NCBI RefSeq assembly: GCF_019597925.1
Contig: NZ_CP080442.1
Location: 1,778,001 to 1,842,000 of the forward strand
Source of the DNA: [Clostridium] scindens
GTDB taxonomy: Bacteria; Bacillota; Clostridia; Lachnospirales; Lachnospiraceae
Direction: 5' to 3'
Length of the DNA stretch: 64,000 nucleotides
Part shown: one piece after another, positions 25,583-33,639 of the stretch
Numbering within the stretch: position 1 is the first letter of the stretch
How the letters are laid out: each line of letters begins with the position of its first letter
Position numbers and translations under genes: made by a program
The notes under the pieces: generated by a model
The model's input: only the letters and a program-made list of their open reading frames with translations
What the model was told of the DNA's origin: nothing
The model's database searches: none

Positions 25583-25888
25583 ATGTACACATTAGCAGCA
25601 CAGAGTTCAGGAGGAAGTTGGGCATTACTGATTGTAGTATATGCAGTAATCTTTGGCGGTTTCTGGTTTATCTTTATAAGGCCACAGAAGAAAGAACAGA
25701 AGAGAGTTCAGTCCATGATTTCTGAGATGGAAGTAGGGGATACCGTTCTTACGACCAGCGGTTTTTATGGAGTTATAATCGATATCAGCGATGATGATGT
25801 TATCGTAGAATTCGGAAGCAACCGGAATTGCCGTATTCCGATGCAGAAAGCAGCGATCGCTCAGGTAGAGAAGGCTTCTGCCGAGTAA
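25583..25888 (+). CDS. yajC: Preprotein translocase accessory subunit YajC
   Basis: The 101-residue protein has one N-terminal membrane segment (WALLIVVYAVIFGGFWFIFI), then the conserved RPQKKEQKRVQSM basic stretch and a small cytoplasmic beta domain (VGDTVLTTSGFYGVIIDISDD). YajC associates with SecDF and assists SecYEG-dependent export. secD and secF are not adjacent here: a strong terminator follows and an unrelated operon begins. TAGGAGGAATT precedes the ATG. Confidence 0.93.
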   Translation: MYTLAAQSSGGSWALLIVVYAVIFGGFWFIFIRPQKKEQKRVQSMISEMEVGDTVLTTSGFYGVIIDISDDDVIVEFGSNRNCRIPMQKAAIAQVEKASAE

Positions 25889-25918
25889 GAATCGCATGAT
25901 AGAAGAGAATCCTGACAG

Positions 25919-25948
25919 GGAGACGTTTTTAAGACGTCTCCTTTTTTA
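25919..25948 (+). terminator. Intrinsic terminator of yajC
   Basis: An 8-bp stem (GGAGACGT with ACGTCTCC) and a seven-base loop are followed by six T. Confidence 0.88.
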
Positions 25949-25955
25949 TTGAAAC

Positions 25956-26001
25956 CTTACATCGTCTGTAAGTATGATTCGGTACGGCCATTTGCTATAA
26001 T
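25956..26001 (+). promoter_or_regulatory. Regulated promoter of the BceAB-type operon with a CTTACA-N5-TGTAAG operator
   Basis: The perfect inverted repeat CTTACA-TCGTC-TGTAAG (25956-25972) closely matches the known binding-site type of BceR-like response regulators. The hexamer at the -35 position (TATGAT, 25973-25978) directly abuts it and is poor, while the -10 TATAAT (25996-26001) is perfect. This is the pattern of an activator-dependent promoter. The ABC gene starts 30 bases downstream. Confidence 0.75.
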
Positions 26002-26031
26002 AAAAACAAAGAAAGGCAAGGGGGAGAAACG

Positions 26032-26811
26032 ATGGATTGGAACAAGATACTTCAGGTCAAGAATGTCACCAAGAATTACGGGAAGGGCGAGAGCAGGACG
26101 GCAGCGCTTCGGGGCATCAGCTTTGACGTGCTGGAGGGAGAGTTTCTTGGGATCATGGGAGACAGCGGTTCCGGGAAGACCACGCTTTTAAACTGCATAG
26201 CCACCATGACCAGGCCCACGTCAGGAGAAATACTGCTAAACGGCGAGGATATCTCTGCCTTCAAGGGAGCCAGGCTTGCAAAATACAGGGGAGGAAAGAT
26301 CGGCTATCTGTATCAGGAATTTGAACTTTTGGATAACCTGACGGCGAGAGAGAATATGGTGCTGCCGTTGGCGCTTCATGGAATCACGCAAAAGCAGGCG
26401 CAGGGGAGTCTTATGGAACTGGCGGGCCGGTTGGACATTGTTCCAGTGCTGGACCGGTTCCCTTCTCAGATGTCCGGAGGACAGAAGCAGCGCGTGGCGG
26501 CTGCCAGAGCGCTGATCACGCAGCCGGAGATCCTGCTGGCGGATGAGCCTACTGGAGCCCTGGACAGCCGCAATTCGAAGATTCTGCTGGATAAGATGGC
26601 GATTATCAACCGGGAGCAGAAGAAGACGATCATGATGGTGACCCATGATGCCAATGCGGCAAGCTACTGTACCAGGATTCTGTTCATACAGGATGGCCGC
26701 CTGTTCCACGAACTCAGAAGGAATCCCCGCAAAGAGGATCGCGAATCTTTCTATGAGAGGATCGTGGCAGTCATGGCCCAGCTGGGAGGAGGAAACGCAA
26801 ATGTTCTTTAG
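26032..26811 (+). CDS. bceA: BceA-type ABC transporter ATP-binding protein
   Basis: The 259-residue ATPase belongs to the MacB/LolD/BceA group. It has Walker A GDSGSGKTTLLN (about 42-53), Q-loop YLYQEFELLD, the ABC signature MSGGQKQRVAAARAL, Walker B ILLADEPTGALD and the H-loop HD in MMVTHDANAA. It pairs with the FtsX-like permease that overlaps its 3' end by 11 bases, and with a downstream response regulator and intramembrane-sensing kinase. Such modules detect and resist cell-wall-active peptides such as bacitracin, nisin or related lantibiotics. GGGGGAG precedes the ATG. The gene name marks family resemblance; the target antibiotic is not known. Confidence 0.92.
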   Translation: MDWNKILQVKNVTKNYGKGESRTAALRGISFDVLEGEFLGIMGDSGSGKTTLLNCIATMTRPTSGEILLNGEDISAFKGARLAKYRGGKIGYLYQEFELLDNLTARENMVLPLALHGITQKQAQGSLMELAGRLDIVPVLDRFPSQMSGGQKQRVAAARALITQPEILLADEPTGALDSRNSKILLDKMAIINREQKKTIMMVTHDANAASYCTRILFIQDGRLFHELRRNPRKEDRESFYERIVAVMAQLGGGNANVL

Positions 26812-28846
26812 GCAGATTCGGCGAAGCGCCGCAAAGAACCGGAAGAATAACAGCCTGTTTTTTGGAACTCTGGTGGCTGCGATCGTAGCCTTCTATACTT
26901 TGCTCTCACTTGAAAGCCAGGATGTCATTCGCTTCCTCAAGACGTTGGAAAGCGATGCGATAGAGAGGCTGATGCTGCTGATTCCTGTCGTATATGCAGT
27001 ATCCTTGTTCTTCGTATTTTTCCTGGTCTACTTCGCGTACCGCTATCAGATGGATGGGCGAAGGAAAGAATTCGGCCTTTACCTGATGCTGGGGATGGGC
27101 CGTGGCAGGCTGTTTGCCATGCTTATGGGAGAGACGCTGTGGAACAGCCTGGTCTCTATCCTGACCGGTCTTCCGATAGCCTTGCTTCTTACAGAAGGAA
27201 TCAGCCTGGCGACAGCCAAGGTGATCGGGCTTGGCATCGTCGGGCATGAGATATCCCTGTCCTTCCCTGCCGTGCTGTGGACCGTGGCAGGATTCATCCT
27301 TGTGCAGTGTATCGCAATGCTGGCCTTGTGCGCCCAGTACAGCCGAAAAGAGCCAATGGAGCTGATGCAGGCAGTCGGGCCAGAACGGCAGGCAGCGGCG
27401 GGCGAAAAGAGGAGGAAAGCCAGCCTGATTCTTGGGCTCCTTCTTCTTTTGATGGCTTACGGGGCAGGGATCCTGCTTCTTCGTGGCCTTGGCCTGCCAG
27501 TGATCGCGCTGATCTTTCTGCTTGGAGGAAGCGGAACTTTCCTGGTGTTTCAAGGCATTGGATCCTTGATTGGAGAGCGCATACAAAGAAAGGGGCCCAG
27601 CCAGCCCGGCCTTTATACCTTTACTGGCAGACAGATCCAGGAAAGCGTGGTAGATCAGTATAAGGCATTGGCTGTAGCCTCGCTGTTGCTTCTGCTGGCG
27701 CTTGCGTGCATCTCCTTTGGCATTGGCATGGCGGCAGGAAGAGGCTCGGGCGAGACAAGGACGGCGGACTTCTCGGTCAAGGGGACAGAGGCTGAGATTC
27801 AGGAAGGCATCCGAAGGCTTGACGATCCGTCCATGATAGCGGGGTATTATCCGATGTATCTCGGACATATGGATATAGATGCGCATGCATATTCCTTAAA
27901 AGGCCTGCAGGAAGCGATCCTGAAGCAGCCAGATAGTACGCAGAAAAGCAGCCTTCAGGATCATCTGGGGTATGGACTGGAATATGTCATATCCGAGGCC
28001 AGTTATAACCAGCTGCGCGCCTCCATAGGAAAAGATCCCATAGAACTGGGACCGGATGGGATTGGGCTGTATACATCCATGAAGGATGACCGGGCATTTA
28101 CAGACCTTCTGGAACACACGTTAAAGAGCAGGCCCGAAGTGAGCGTCGACGGGCAGGATTACAGGCTGGTTCCAGAACTTTACAGCGATAATGTGGTAGC
28201 GGACAGGGAAATTATGCTCTATATAGCCTTTATCGTGCCGGATGAGAAGTATCTGGCCTGGACCAAAGACGGGCAGGAGCCCTTCTGCTGGAATATGACG
28301 GTGAGCCAGGAGGCCGTAGATGAGCTAGGGCTTATGCAGGCAATTCAGAAGGTGGATGAAAGACTTTCCTCTACCGGACTGGAATATGAAAGCTATCTCA
28401 GCGGGATCGGCAGGAACCTGTTCTATACAGTGGCATCCAGTTATCTGTCCATCTATCTCGGCGTGCTGTTCCTGCTGATCTCCAATACGGTTATCGGCCT
28501 TAAGTATCTGATGCAGCAGCATGCGTGCAGGCAGCGGTACCGGACGCTGCTCATGCTGGGGGCAGGGACAGGGGAACTGTGCAGGTGCGCGGGGCGCCAG
28601 ATTGGCATCTTTTTCCTGCTGGCCATTGGCGTGGCGGCCATCAACTCCATTTTTGCAGTGTGGTCCATGTTTGGCAGTTTTATGAGGCTGCCGGCGGGGA
28701 CGGCTGCTTCCAAAGTTTTTTTGATGGCAGGGGTTGCATTTCTACTGTTTCTTGTGTTTGAATGGATCTATATCCATGTTGTCATAAGCGCCAGCCACCG
28801 GGAGATACGGACGCTTCGGGCAACAGACGGGAGGAATGCCTTGTGA
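26801..28846 (+). CDS. bceB: BceB-type FtsX-like ABC transporter permease
   Basis: The 681-residue membrane protein has the BceB layout: one N-terminal membrane segment (NSLFFGTLVAAIVAFYTLL), several further segments in the first 340 residues with the MLGMGRGRLFAMLMGETLW coupling segment (FtsX domain), a large extracellular domain of about 200 residues (about 350-545) and three C-terminal segments. In characterised relatives the extracellular domain binds the peptide-lipid target. ATG at 26801 is supported by GGGAGGAGG; a longer open frame runs back into the ATPase gene. The stop overlaps the regulator start (GTGA). The sensory extracellular domain is the part likely to define specificity. 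Confidence 0.92.
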   Translation: MFFRQIRRSAAKNRKNNSLFFGTLVAAIVAFYTLLSLESQDVIRFLKTLESDAIERLMLLIPVVYAVSLFFVFFLVYFAYRYQMDGRRKEFGLYLMLGMGRGRLFAMLMGETLWNSLVSILTGLPIALLLTEGISLATAKVIGLGIVGHEISLSFPAVLWTVAGFILVQCIAMLALCAQYSRKEPMELMQAVGPERQAAAGEKRRKASLILGLLLLLMAYGAGILLLRGLGLPVIALIFLLGGSGTFLVFQGIGSLIGERIQRKGPSQPGLYTFTGRQIQESVVDQYKALAVASLLLLLALACISFGIGMAAGRGSGETRTADFSVKGTEAEIQEGIRRLDDPSMIAGYYPMYLGHMDIDAHAYSLKGLQEAILKQPDSTQKSSLQDHLGYGLEYVISEASYNQLRASIGKDPIELGPDGIGLYTSMKDDRAFTDLLEHTLKSRPEVSVDGQDYRLVPELYSDNVVADREIMLYIAFIVPDEKYLAWTKDGQEPFCWNMTVSQEAVDELGLMQAIQKVDERLSSTGLEYESYLSGIGRNLFYTVASSYLSIYLGVLFLLISNTVIGLKYLMQQHACRQRYRTLLMLGAGTGELCRCAGRQIGIFFLLAIGVAAINSIFAVWSMFGSFMRLPAGTAASKVFLMAGVAFLLFLVFEWIYIHVVISASHREIRTLRATDGRNAL

Positions 28847-29526
28847 GCAGGATTATAGTAGTGGAAGATGACAGATATCTGAGAGAAGAATTGGTAACGA
28901 CATTTGAAAGGAAGGGATACTCGGCATGGGGTATCTCTTCCTTTGATGAGGCAGAAAAGGAAATCCTTGCGTACGCCCCGGATCTGGCGGTGCTGGATCT
29001 CAACCTGCCTGGAAGGTCCGGATTCGAGCTTTGCAGGCGGCTGAAGGCAAGGGCGGCATTTCCTATTCTGATTTTGACGGCCCGGGATGCCCTGGCAGAT
29101 GAGCTGCATGCGTTGGGACTTGGGGCAGACGACTTTCTTACGAAGCCGTGCCATCCTGACCGGCTAATAGCCCGTGTGGCCCGCCTGATAAAGACCTATG
29201 GAAGAGTGCACGATTCCTTGCAGGCAGGGAGCCTCATCCTGGATCTGGACGCAGGCAGGGCGGCCTTTAAGGACAGGCATACGGATCTGACGGAGACAGA
29301 AGGAAAGATTCTTAAGATGCTGATGGAATATTATCCACAGACGGTTCCAAAAGAAGAATTATTCGAAAGGCTGTGGGGCGGCAGCGAATATGTGGATGAC
29401 AATATCCTGCAAGTGAATATGGCAAGGCTTCGAAAGAGCATGGATCACATCGGCTTGCGGGAGGCGATCCGCACGGTGCGCGCCCGGGGCTATCGGCTGG
29501 AGGTGGAAAGATATGAGGGAGAATAG
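28843..29526 (+). CDS. bceR: BceR-type OmpR-family response regulator
   Basis: The 227-residue protein has a receiver domain (VVEDDRYLREEL, phosphoacceptor Asp in LAVLDLNLPGRSG, LTARDA, and KPCHPDRL) and a C-terminal winged helix (DDNILQVNMARLRKSMD, then IRTVRARGYRLE). It starts with GTG at 28843, preceded by GGGAGG and overlapping the permease stop by four bases. The longer ATG frame upstream lies within the permease gene. It would bind the CTTACA-N5-TGTAAG site before bceA and activate the operon on target-peptide stress. The kinase gene overlaps its 3' end by 14 bases. Confidence 0.92.
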   Translation: MSRIIVVEDDRYLREELVTTFERKGYSAWGISSFDEAEKEILAYAPDLAVLDLNLPGRSGFELCRRLKARAAFPILILTARDALADELHALGLGADDFLTKPCHPDRLIARVARLIKTYGRVHDSLQAGSLILDLDAGRAAFKDRHTDLTETEGKILKMLMEYYPQTVPKEELFERLWGGSEYVDDNILQVNMARLRKSMDHIGLREAIRTVRARGYRLEVERYEGE

Positions 29527-30439
29527 ATGGAAGATCAGGCAGGAACTGCCGTGGATCATTCTGGTGGCTGCAAGCGAAGGCTTCTTTACCTTCGTACTAT
29601 GGCTGACCGCGCCGGATGCCTTCGGAAGCATCGCTGTGATGGCTGCCATCTTTGCCGTGCTGGTCATCACTTCCGGGTGCATCATAGGGAAGAAGCGGCA
29701 GGAAAGGCAGATGGATGCGCTGCAGGCATGCCGCGAAGAACTGGAAGAAGCGGCAAGGAACTGTCAGAAGCAGGAAATGCAGGACTATCAGGAGTATATC
29801 GAGGCATGGACGCATGAAGTCAAGACGCCGCTATCCCTGGCTACGCTGGTGCTTAATAACCACAGGGAAGAGATGTCTCCCTATGTCTATGACCGGATGG
29901 CTCATGTCCATCATGCCATCAGCGGCAATGTGGACAGAATCCTGTACTATGCAAGGCTTCAGGCGGATCATGTGGATTATAAGTTCGAGAGGCTGGATCT
30001 GGAGACTTGCGTCAGAGAGAGTCTGGATGAGTTCCTTCCCATCGCAAAGGAACGGGGAATTGACGTAAAGACTGATATTGCGTGCATAGAAGTGATAAGC
30101 GACCGGAAGGTGCTTGCCTTCATGCTTGCGCAGATCTTCAGCAATGCTCTCAAGTATGCAGACCAGGAATCCGGCCGGGTAAGCGTGGCTGGCTGGATGG
30201 ATGCCAAGGAGGAAGGCAAGGCACATCTGAAAGTCAGGGACAACGGAAATGGCGTGCCTTATGAGGATCTTCCCTTTATCTTCGATAAGGGATTTACCGG
30301 GCATAGGACAGACTTCCGGAATTCTACAGGCATGGGACTTTATTTTGTAAAGAAGTATGCGGAAAAACTGGCAATCCAGGTGAAGATCGACGAGGCATCT
30401 ACGTCTGACAGGGGATTTGGGATTGAATTGATTTTATAA
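29513..30439 (+). CDS. bceS: BceS-type intramembrane-sensing histidine kinase
   Basis: The 308-residue kinase has two N-terminal membrane segments (about 14-33 and 38-58) with almost no extracellular loop, the hallmark of kinases that get their signal from a partner BceAB transporter. The dimerisation/phosphotransfer helix carries the H-box (EAWTHEVKTPLS, with His near residue 102). The ATPase domain has N-box FSNALKYAD, DNGNGVP, FDKGFTG and G-box STGMGLYFVKK. It is the last gene of the bceABRS set. No bacitracin-resistance effector such as a UppP gene is adjacent. Confidence 0.92.
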   Translation: MRENRWKIRQELPWIILVAASEGFFTFVLWLTAPDAFGSIAVMAAIFAVLVITSGCIIGKKRQERQMDALQACREELEEAARNCQKQEMQDYQEYIEAWTHEVKTPLSLATLVLNNHREEMSPYVYDRMAHVHHAISGNVDRILYYARLQADHVDYKFERLDLETCVRESLDEFLPIAKERGIDVKTDIACIEVISDRKVLAFMLAQIFSNALKYADQESGRVSVAGWMDAKEEGKAHLKVRDNGNGVPYEDLPFIFDKGFTGHRTDFRNSTGMGLYFVKKYAEKLAIQVKIDEASTSDRGFGIELIL

Positions 30440-30450
30440 AGTAATATTTT

Positions 30451-30497
30451 CCTTGAAAACAGGAATACTTACAATATGTATTCCAAATATTTCAAGG
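30451..30497 (+). repeat. Nested inverted repeat before the sugar-binding lipoprotein gene
   Basis: An outer 8-bp repeat (CCTTGAAA at 30451-30458 with TTTCAAGG at 30490-30497) encloses an inner 7-bp repeat (GGAATAC at 30462-30468 with GTATTCC at 30478-30484). The right outer arm reaches into the ribosome site of the next gene (AAGGAAGGGAG). It could be an RNA hairpin limiting translation, a DNA operator, or the weak end of the bce transcript. Confidence 0.55.
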
Positions 30498-30511
30498 AAG
30501 GGAGAACTGTT

Positions 30512-31855
30512 ATGAAATTAAAGAGAATCCTGGCGGCAGGACTGATATTGTCTATGACCGCCGGCATGGCTATGACCGGATGCGGAAAGAAGGAGGAAGG
30601 AAAAGCATCCGTCTATTACCTGAACTTTAAGCCGGAGGTGGCAAAACAGTGGGAAGAGATCGCGAAAGAGTATAAGAAAGAAACCGGGGTAGAGGTAAAG
30701 GTGGTGACAGCTGCCTCCGGCACTTATGAATCAACGCTTAAGTCCGAGGTCGCCAAGAAGAATCCGCCGACCCTGTTTCAGGTAAACGGACCCATCGGCT
30801 ATCATAACTGGAAAGATTACTGCCTGGATCTGGCAGATACGGAAGTCTATAATAATCTGACAGACAAGGATATGGCGATCCGTGGCGTGGATGGCAAGGG
30901 CGTCTATGGAATTCCATACGTGGTAGAGGGATATGGCATCATTTATAACGATGCGATCATGAAGAAGTATTTTGCACTGCCGCAAAAGGCGGTAGAGATC
31001 GGTTCAGCAGAAGAGATTAAAGATTTTGAAACATTGAAAGCTGTAGTGGAAGATATGACCAGGCATAAGGACGAACTGGGCATTGAAGGCGTATTCTCCT
31101 CCACTTCTTTTGCGGCAGGGGAGGATTGGAGATGGCAGACCCATCTTGCCAACGTTCCGATCTACTACGAGTATCAGGAAAGCGGCGTGACAGACAAAGA
31201 GAAGATTGACTTTACCTACAACAAGAACTTTCAGAATATCTTCGATCTGTACCTGAATAACTCTTGTACGGAACCTGGACTTGTAGGCTCCAAGACGGTG
31301 GAAGACTCCATGGCGGAATTCGCCCTTGGCAAATCAGCCATGGTCCAGAACGGTAACTGGGGATGGGGACAAGTCTCTGACGTTAAAGGCAATGTCGTAA
31401 AGGAAGAGGATGTAAAATTCCTTCCAATCTATACAGGAATGGATGAGGATGCAAAACAGGGCCTGTGCATCGGCACAGAGAACTTCTGGTGCGTCAACAG
31501 CAAGGTGGATGAAGCCAAGAGGCAGGCTGCCATTGAATTCCTGAATTGGCTGACCAATGAGGAGAAGGGCAAGAAGGAAATGGTCAAGCTTGGATTCATT
31601 TCCCCATTTAAGACGTTTGGCGAGGATGAGCAGCCGGATGATCCGCTGGCAAAAGAAGTGGTCAGATATATGAATGACAATGGACTTGAAACCATATCCT
31701 GGAATTTCACCTCATTTCCAAGCCAGACCTTCAAGGATAATTTCGGCGCGTCCCTGCTGGAATACGCTCAGGGAAGCAAGGAATGGAAAGCGGTGGTATC
31801 TGATATGAAAAAGGACTGGGCTGCGGAAAAAGCCAATTCATCGGACGGTGAATAG
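30512..31855 (+). CDS. Carbohydrate ABC transporter substrate-binding lipoprotein (family 1)
   Basis: The 447-residue lipoprotein has a signal peptide ending in the lipobox MTGC (about residues 21-24) followed by a family-1 solute-binding fold of the maltose/multiple-sugar type. Typical segments are ASVYYLNFKPEVAKQWEEIAKEYKKETGVEVKVV at the N-terminal lobe, FAGKSAMVQNGNW-like FALGKSAMVQNGNWGW, and FWCVNSKVDEAKRQAAIEFLNWLTNEE. ATG at 30512 follows AAGGGAG; an upstream in-frame ATG at 30476 lies within the inverted repeat. Two permease genes and a glucan phosphorylase follow, pointing to maltodextrin or another alpha-glucan as ligand. The ligand assignment is contextual. Confidence 0.93.
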   Translation: MKLKRILAAGLILSMTAGMAMTGCGKKEEGKASVYYLNFKPEVAKQWEEIAKEYKKETGVEVKVVTAASGTYESTLKSEVAKKNPPTLFQVNGPIGYHNWKDYCLDLADTEVYNNLTDKDMAIRGVDGKGVYGIPYVVEGYGIIYNDAIMKKYFALPQKAVEIGSAEEIKDFETLKAVVEDMTRHKDELGIEGVFSSTSFAAGEDWRWQTHLANVPIYYEYQESGVTDKEKIDFTYNKNFQNIFDLYLNNSCTEPGLVGSKTVEDSMAEFALGKSAMVQNGNWGWGQVSDVKGNVVKEEDVKFLPIYTGMDEDAKQGLCIGTENFWCVNSKVDEAKRQAAIEFLNWLTNEEKGKKEMVKLGFISPFKTFGEDEQPDDPLAKEVVRYMNDNGLETISWNFTSFPSQTFKDNFGASLLEYAQGSKEWKAVVSDMKKDWAAEKANSSDGE

Positions 31856-31869
31856 GGAAGGAGCAAGTT

Positions 31870-32712
31870 ATGCAGAAGACCTTAAAGAGATATTTTCCTA
31901 TTTTCGTGCTTCCGACCCTGCTGGCATTTGCGGTCGCGTTCCTGATTCCGTTCATAATGGGAATCTATCTGTCGTTCTGTAACTTTACAACCGTGATCGA
32001 TGCAAGATTCACAGGCATCAGCAATTATGCCAGGATGTTCTCAAACCAGGACTTCCTGTCAGCGTTGTCCTTTACGGCAAGATTTACAGTTGTTTCAGTC
32101 ATCCTGATCAATGCAGGCGCTTTTCTTCTGGCGCTTGCGCTTACAAAAGGAATCAAAGGAACCAATCTTTACCGAACCGTATTCTTTATGCCCAATCTGA
32201 TCGGCGGCATCGTGCTGGGATATATCTGGCAGCTGATCATCAACGCGGTGCTTCTGCGATCCGGGGTTACCATAACCACCAGCGCAAAGTACGGCTTCTG
32301 GGGGCTGGTGATCCTCATGGGCTGGCAGATGATCGGATATATGATGATCATCTATATCGCTGGTATCCAGAACATTTCCACAGAACTGATGGAAGCGGCA
32401 AAGATAGACGGGGCTACGAATCTTCAGATATTGGGAAAGATTACGATCCCGCTGGTCATGCCCTCCATCACCATCTGCCTGTTCCTGACGCTTACCAACT
32501 CCTTCAAGCTGTTTGACCAGAATCTGGCGCTGACGGCCGGACTGCCAGGGAGGCAGACGCAGATGCTGGCGCTTGACATCTACAATACCTTTTATGGCAG
32601 AACCGGCTGGGAAGGCGTAGGGCAGGCCAAGGCAGTGGTATTCTTCGTGATGGTCGCGGCGATCGCGCTGCTGCAGCTTTATTTTACCAGACGCAGGGAG
32701 GTGGAGAACTGA
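31870..32712 (+). CDS. Carbohydrate ABC transporter permease (MalF/UgpA type)
   Basis: The 280-residue inner-membrane permease has six predicted segments and the EAA coupling loop (ELMEAAKIDGATNLQILGKITIPLVMPSI) that docks to a MalK/MsmX-type ATPase. It starts 14 bases after the lipoprotein gene and its stop overlaps the next start by one base. Length and pattern match the family-1 sugar importers (CUT1). Confidence 0.92.
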   Translation: MQKTLKRYFPIFVLPTLLAFAVAFLIPFIMGIYLSFCNFTTVIDARFTGISNYARMFSNQDFLSALSFTARFTVVSVILINAGAFLLALALTKGIKGTNLYRTVFFMPNLIGGIVLGYIWQLIINAVLLRSGVTITTSAKYGFWGLVILMGWQMIGYMMIIYIAGIQNISTELMEAAKIDGATNLQILGKITIPLVMPSITICLFLTLTNSFKLFDQNLALTAGLPGRQTQMLALDIYNTFYGRTGWEGVGQAKAVVFFVMVAAIALLQLYFTRRREVEN

Positions 32713-33581
32713 TGGGAAGGCCAAAAGCAAAGAAAGAGGAGGACGTAAGCGAACTGTCCCGGAGAGCAGGCGTGACGCTGACCGTGGGTATCGGAATTCT
32801 GGCGGTGATTTTCCTGCTGCCCATTCTGGTGGTGCTGCAGAATTCATTTAAAAGCAAGCTGTATATCAGTAATGACCCCTTTGCCCTGCCGATTGGCGAT
32901 CTGTTTGCAGGGCTTGAGAATTACGCGGGAGGGATAGAAAAGACCGGATTTTTGTCCGCATTCGGGTATTCCTTATTCATCACGGTGTTTTCGGTAGCCC
33001 TCATCATCCTGTGTACTTCGATGACCGCCTGGTATATCGTGAGGGTTAAGAATCGCTTTACCACGGCGCTCTATTATCTGTTCGTCTTCGCGATGATCGT
33101 GCCCTTCCAGATGGTGATGTTTACGATGACGAAGATTGCCAACATGCTGTATCTGGATAATCCGGTGGGAATCATATTCCTGTACCTAGGGTTTGGCTGC
33201 GGCCTTTCGGTATTTATGTTCTGCGGATTTATCAAATCCATCCCGCTGGAGATAGAAGAGGCGGCGATGATTGACGGCTGCGCGCCTCTTCAGACATTTT
33301 TCAGGATCGTGCTTCCGATATTGAAGCCGACGGTGATCACCATCGCCATCCTAAATGCCATGTGGATCTGGAACGACTACCTGCTTCCTTATCTGGTCAT
33401 TGGCAGCGACTATAAGACGATCCCCATCGCGGTCCAATATCTGAGGGGCGGGTATGGCTCCGTTGATATGGGCGCCATGATGGCAATGCTGGTCCTGGCC
33501 ATTCTTCCAATCATCATCTTCTATCTGCTCAGCCAGAAGCATATCATTAAGGGTGTTGCCGCGGGGGCGGTAAAGGGATAG
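32712..33581 (+). CDS. Carbohydrate ABC transporter permease (MalG type)
   Basis: The 289-residue permease has a short basic N-terminus (GRPKAKKEED), six predicted membrane segments and the EAA loop (EIEEAAMIDGCAPLQTFFRIVLPILKPT). It completes the CUT1-type importer with the MalF-type partner, whose gene overlaps by one base. The ATPase is not encoded here; a shared MsmX-like ATPase elsewhere is expected. The phosphorylase gene follows after 58 bases. Confidence 0.92.
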   Translation: MGRPKAKKEEDVSELSRRAGVTLTVGIGILAVIFLLPILVVLQNSFKSKLYISNDPFALPIGDLFAGLENYAGGIEKTGFLSAFGYSLFITVFSVALIILCTSMTAWYIVRVKNRFTTALYYLFVFAMIVPFQMVMFTMTKIANMLYLDNPVGIIFLYLGFGCGLSVFMFCGFIKSIPLEIEEAAMIDGCAPLQTFFRIVLPILKPTVITIAILNAMWIWNDYLLPYLVIGSDYKTIPIAVQYLRGGYGSVDMGAMMAMLVLAILPIIIFYLLSQKHIIKGVAAGAVKG

Positions 33582-33639
33582 TGGAAAAAAACCTGGATTT
33601 GTGGTAGAGTGTAGAGGAAATGGCAAAAGGAGGAAGATT

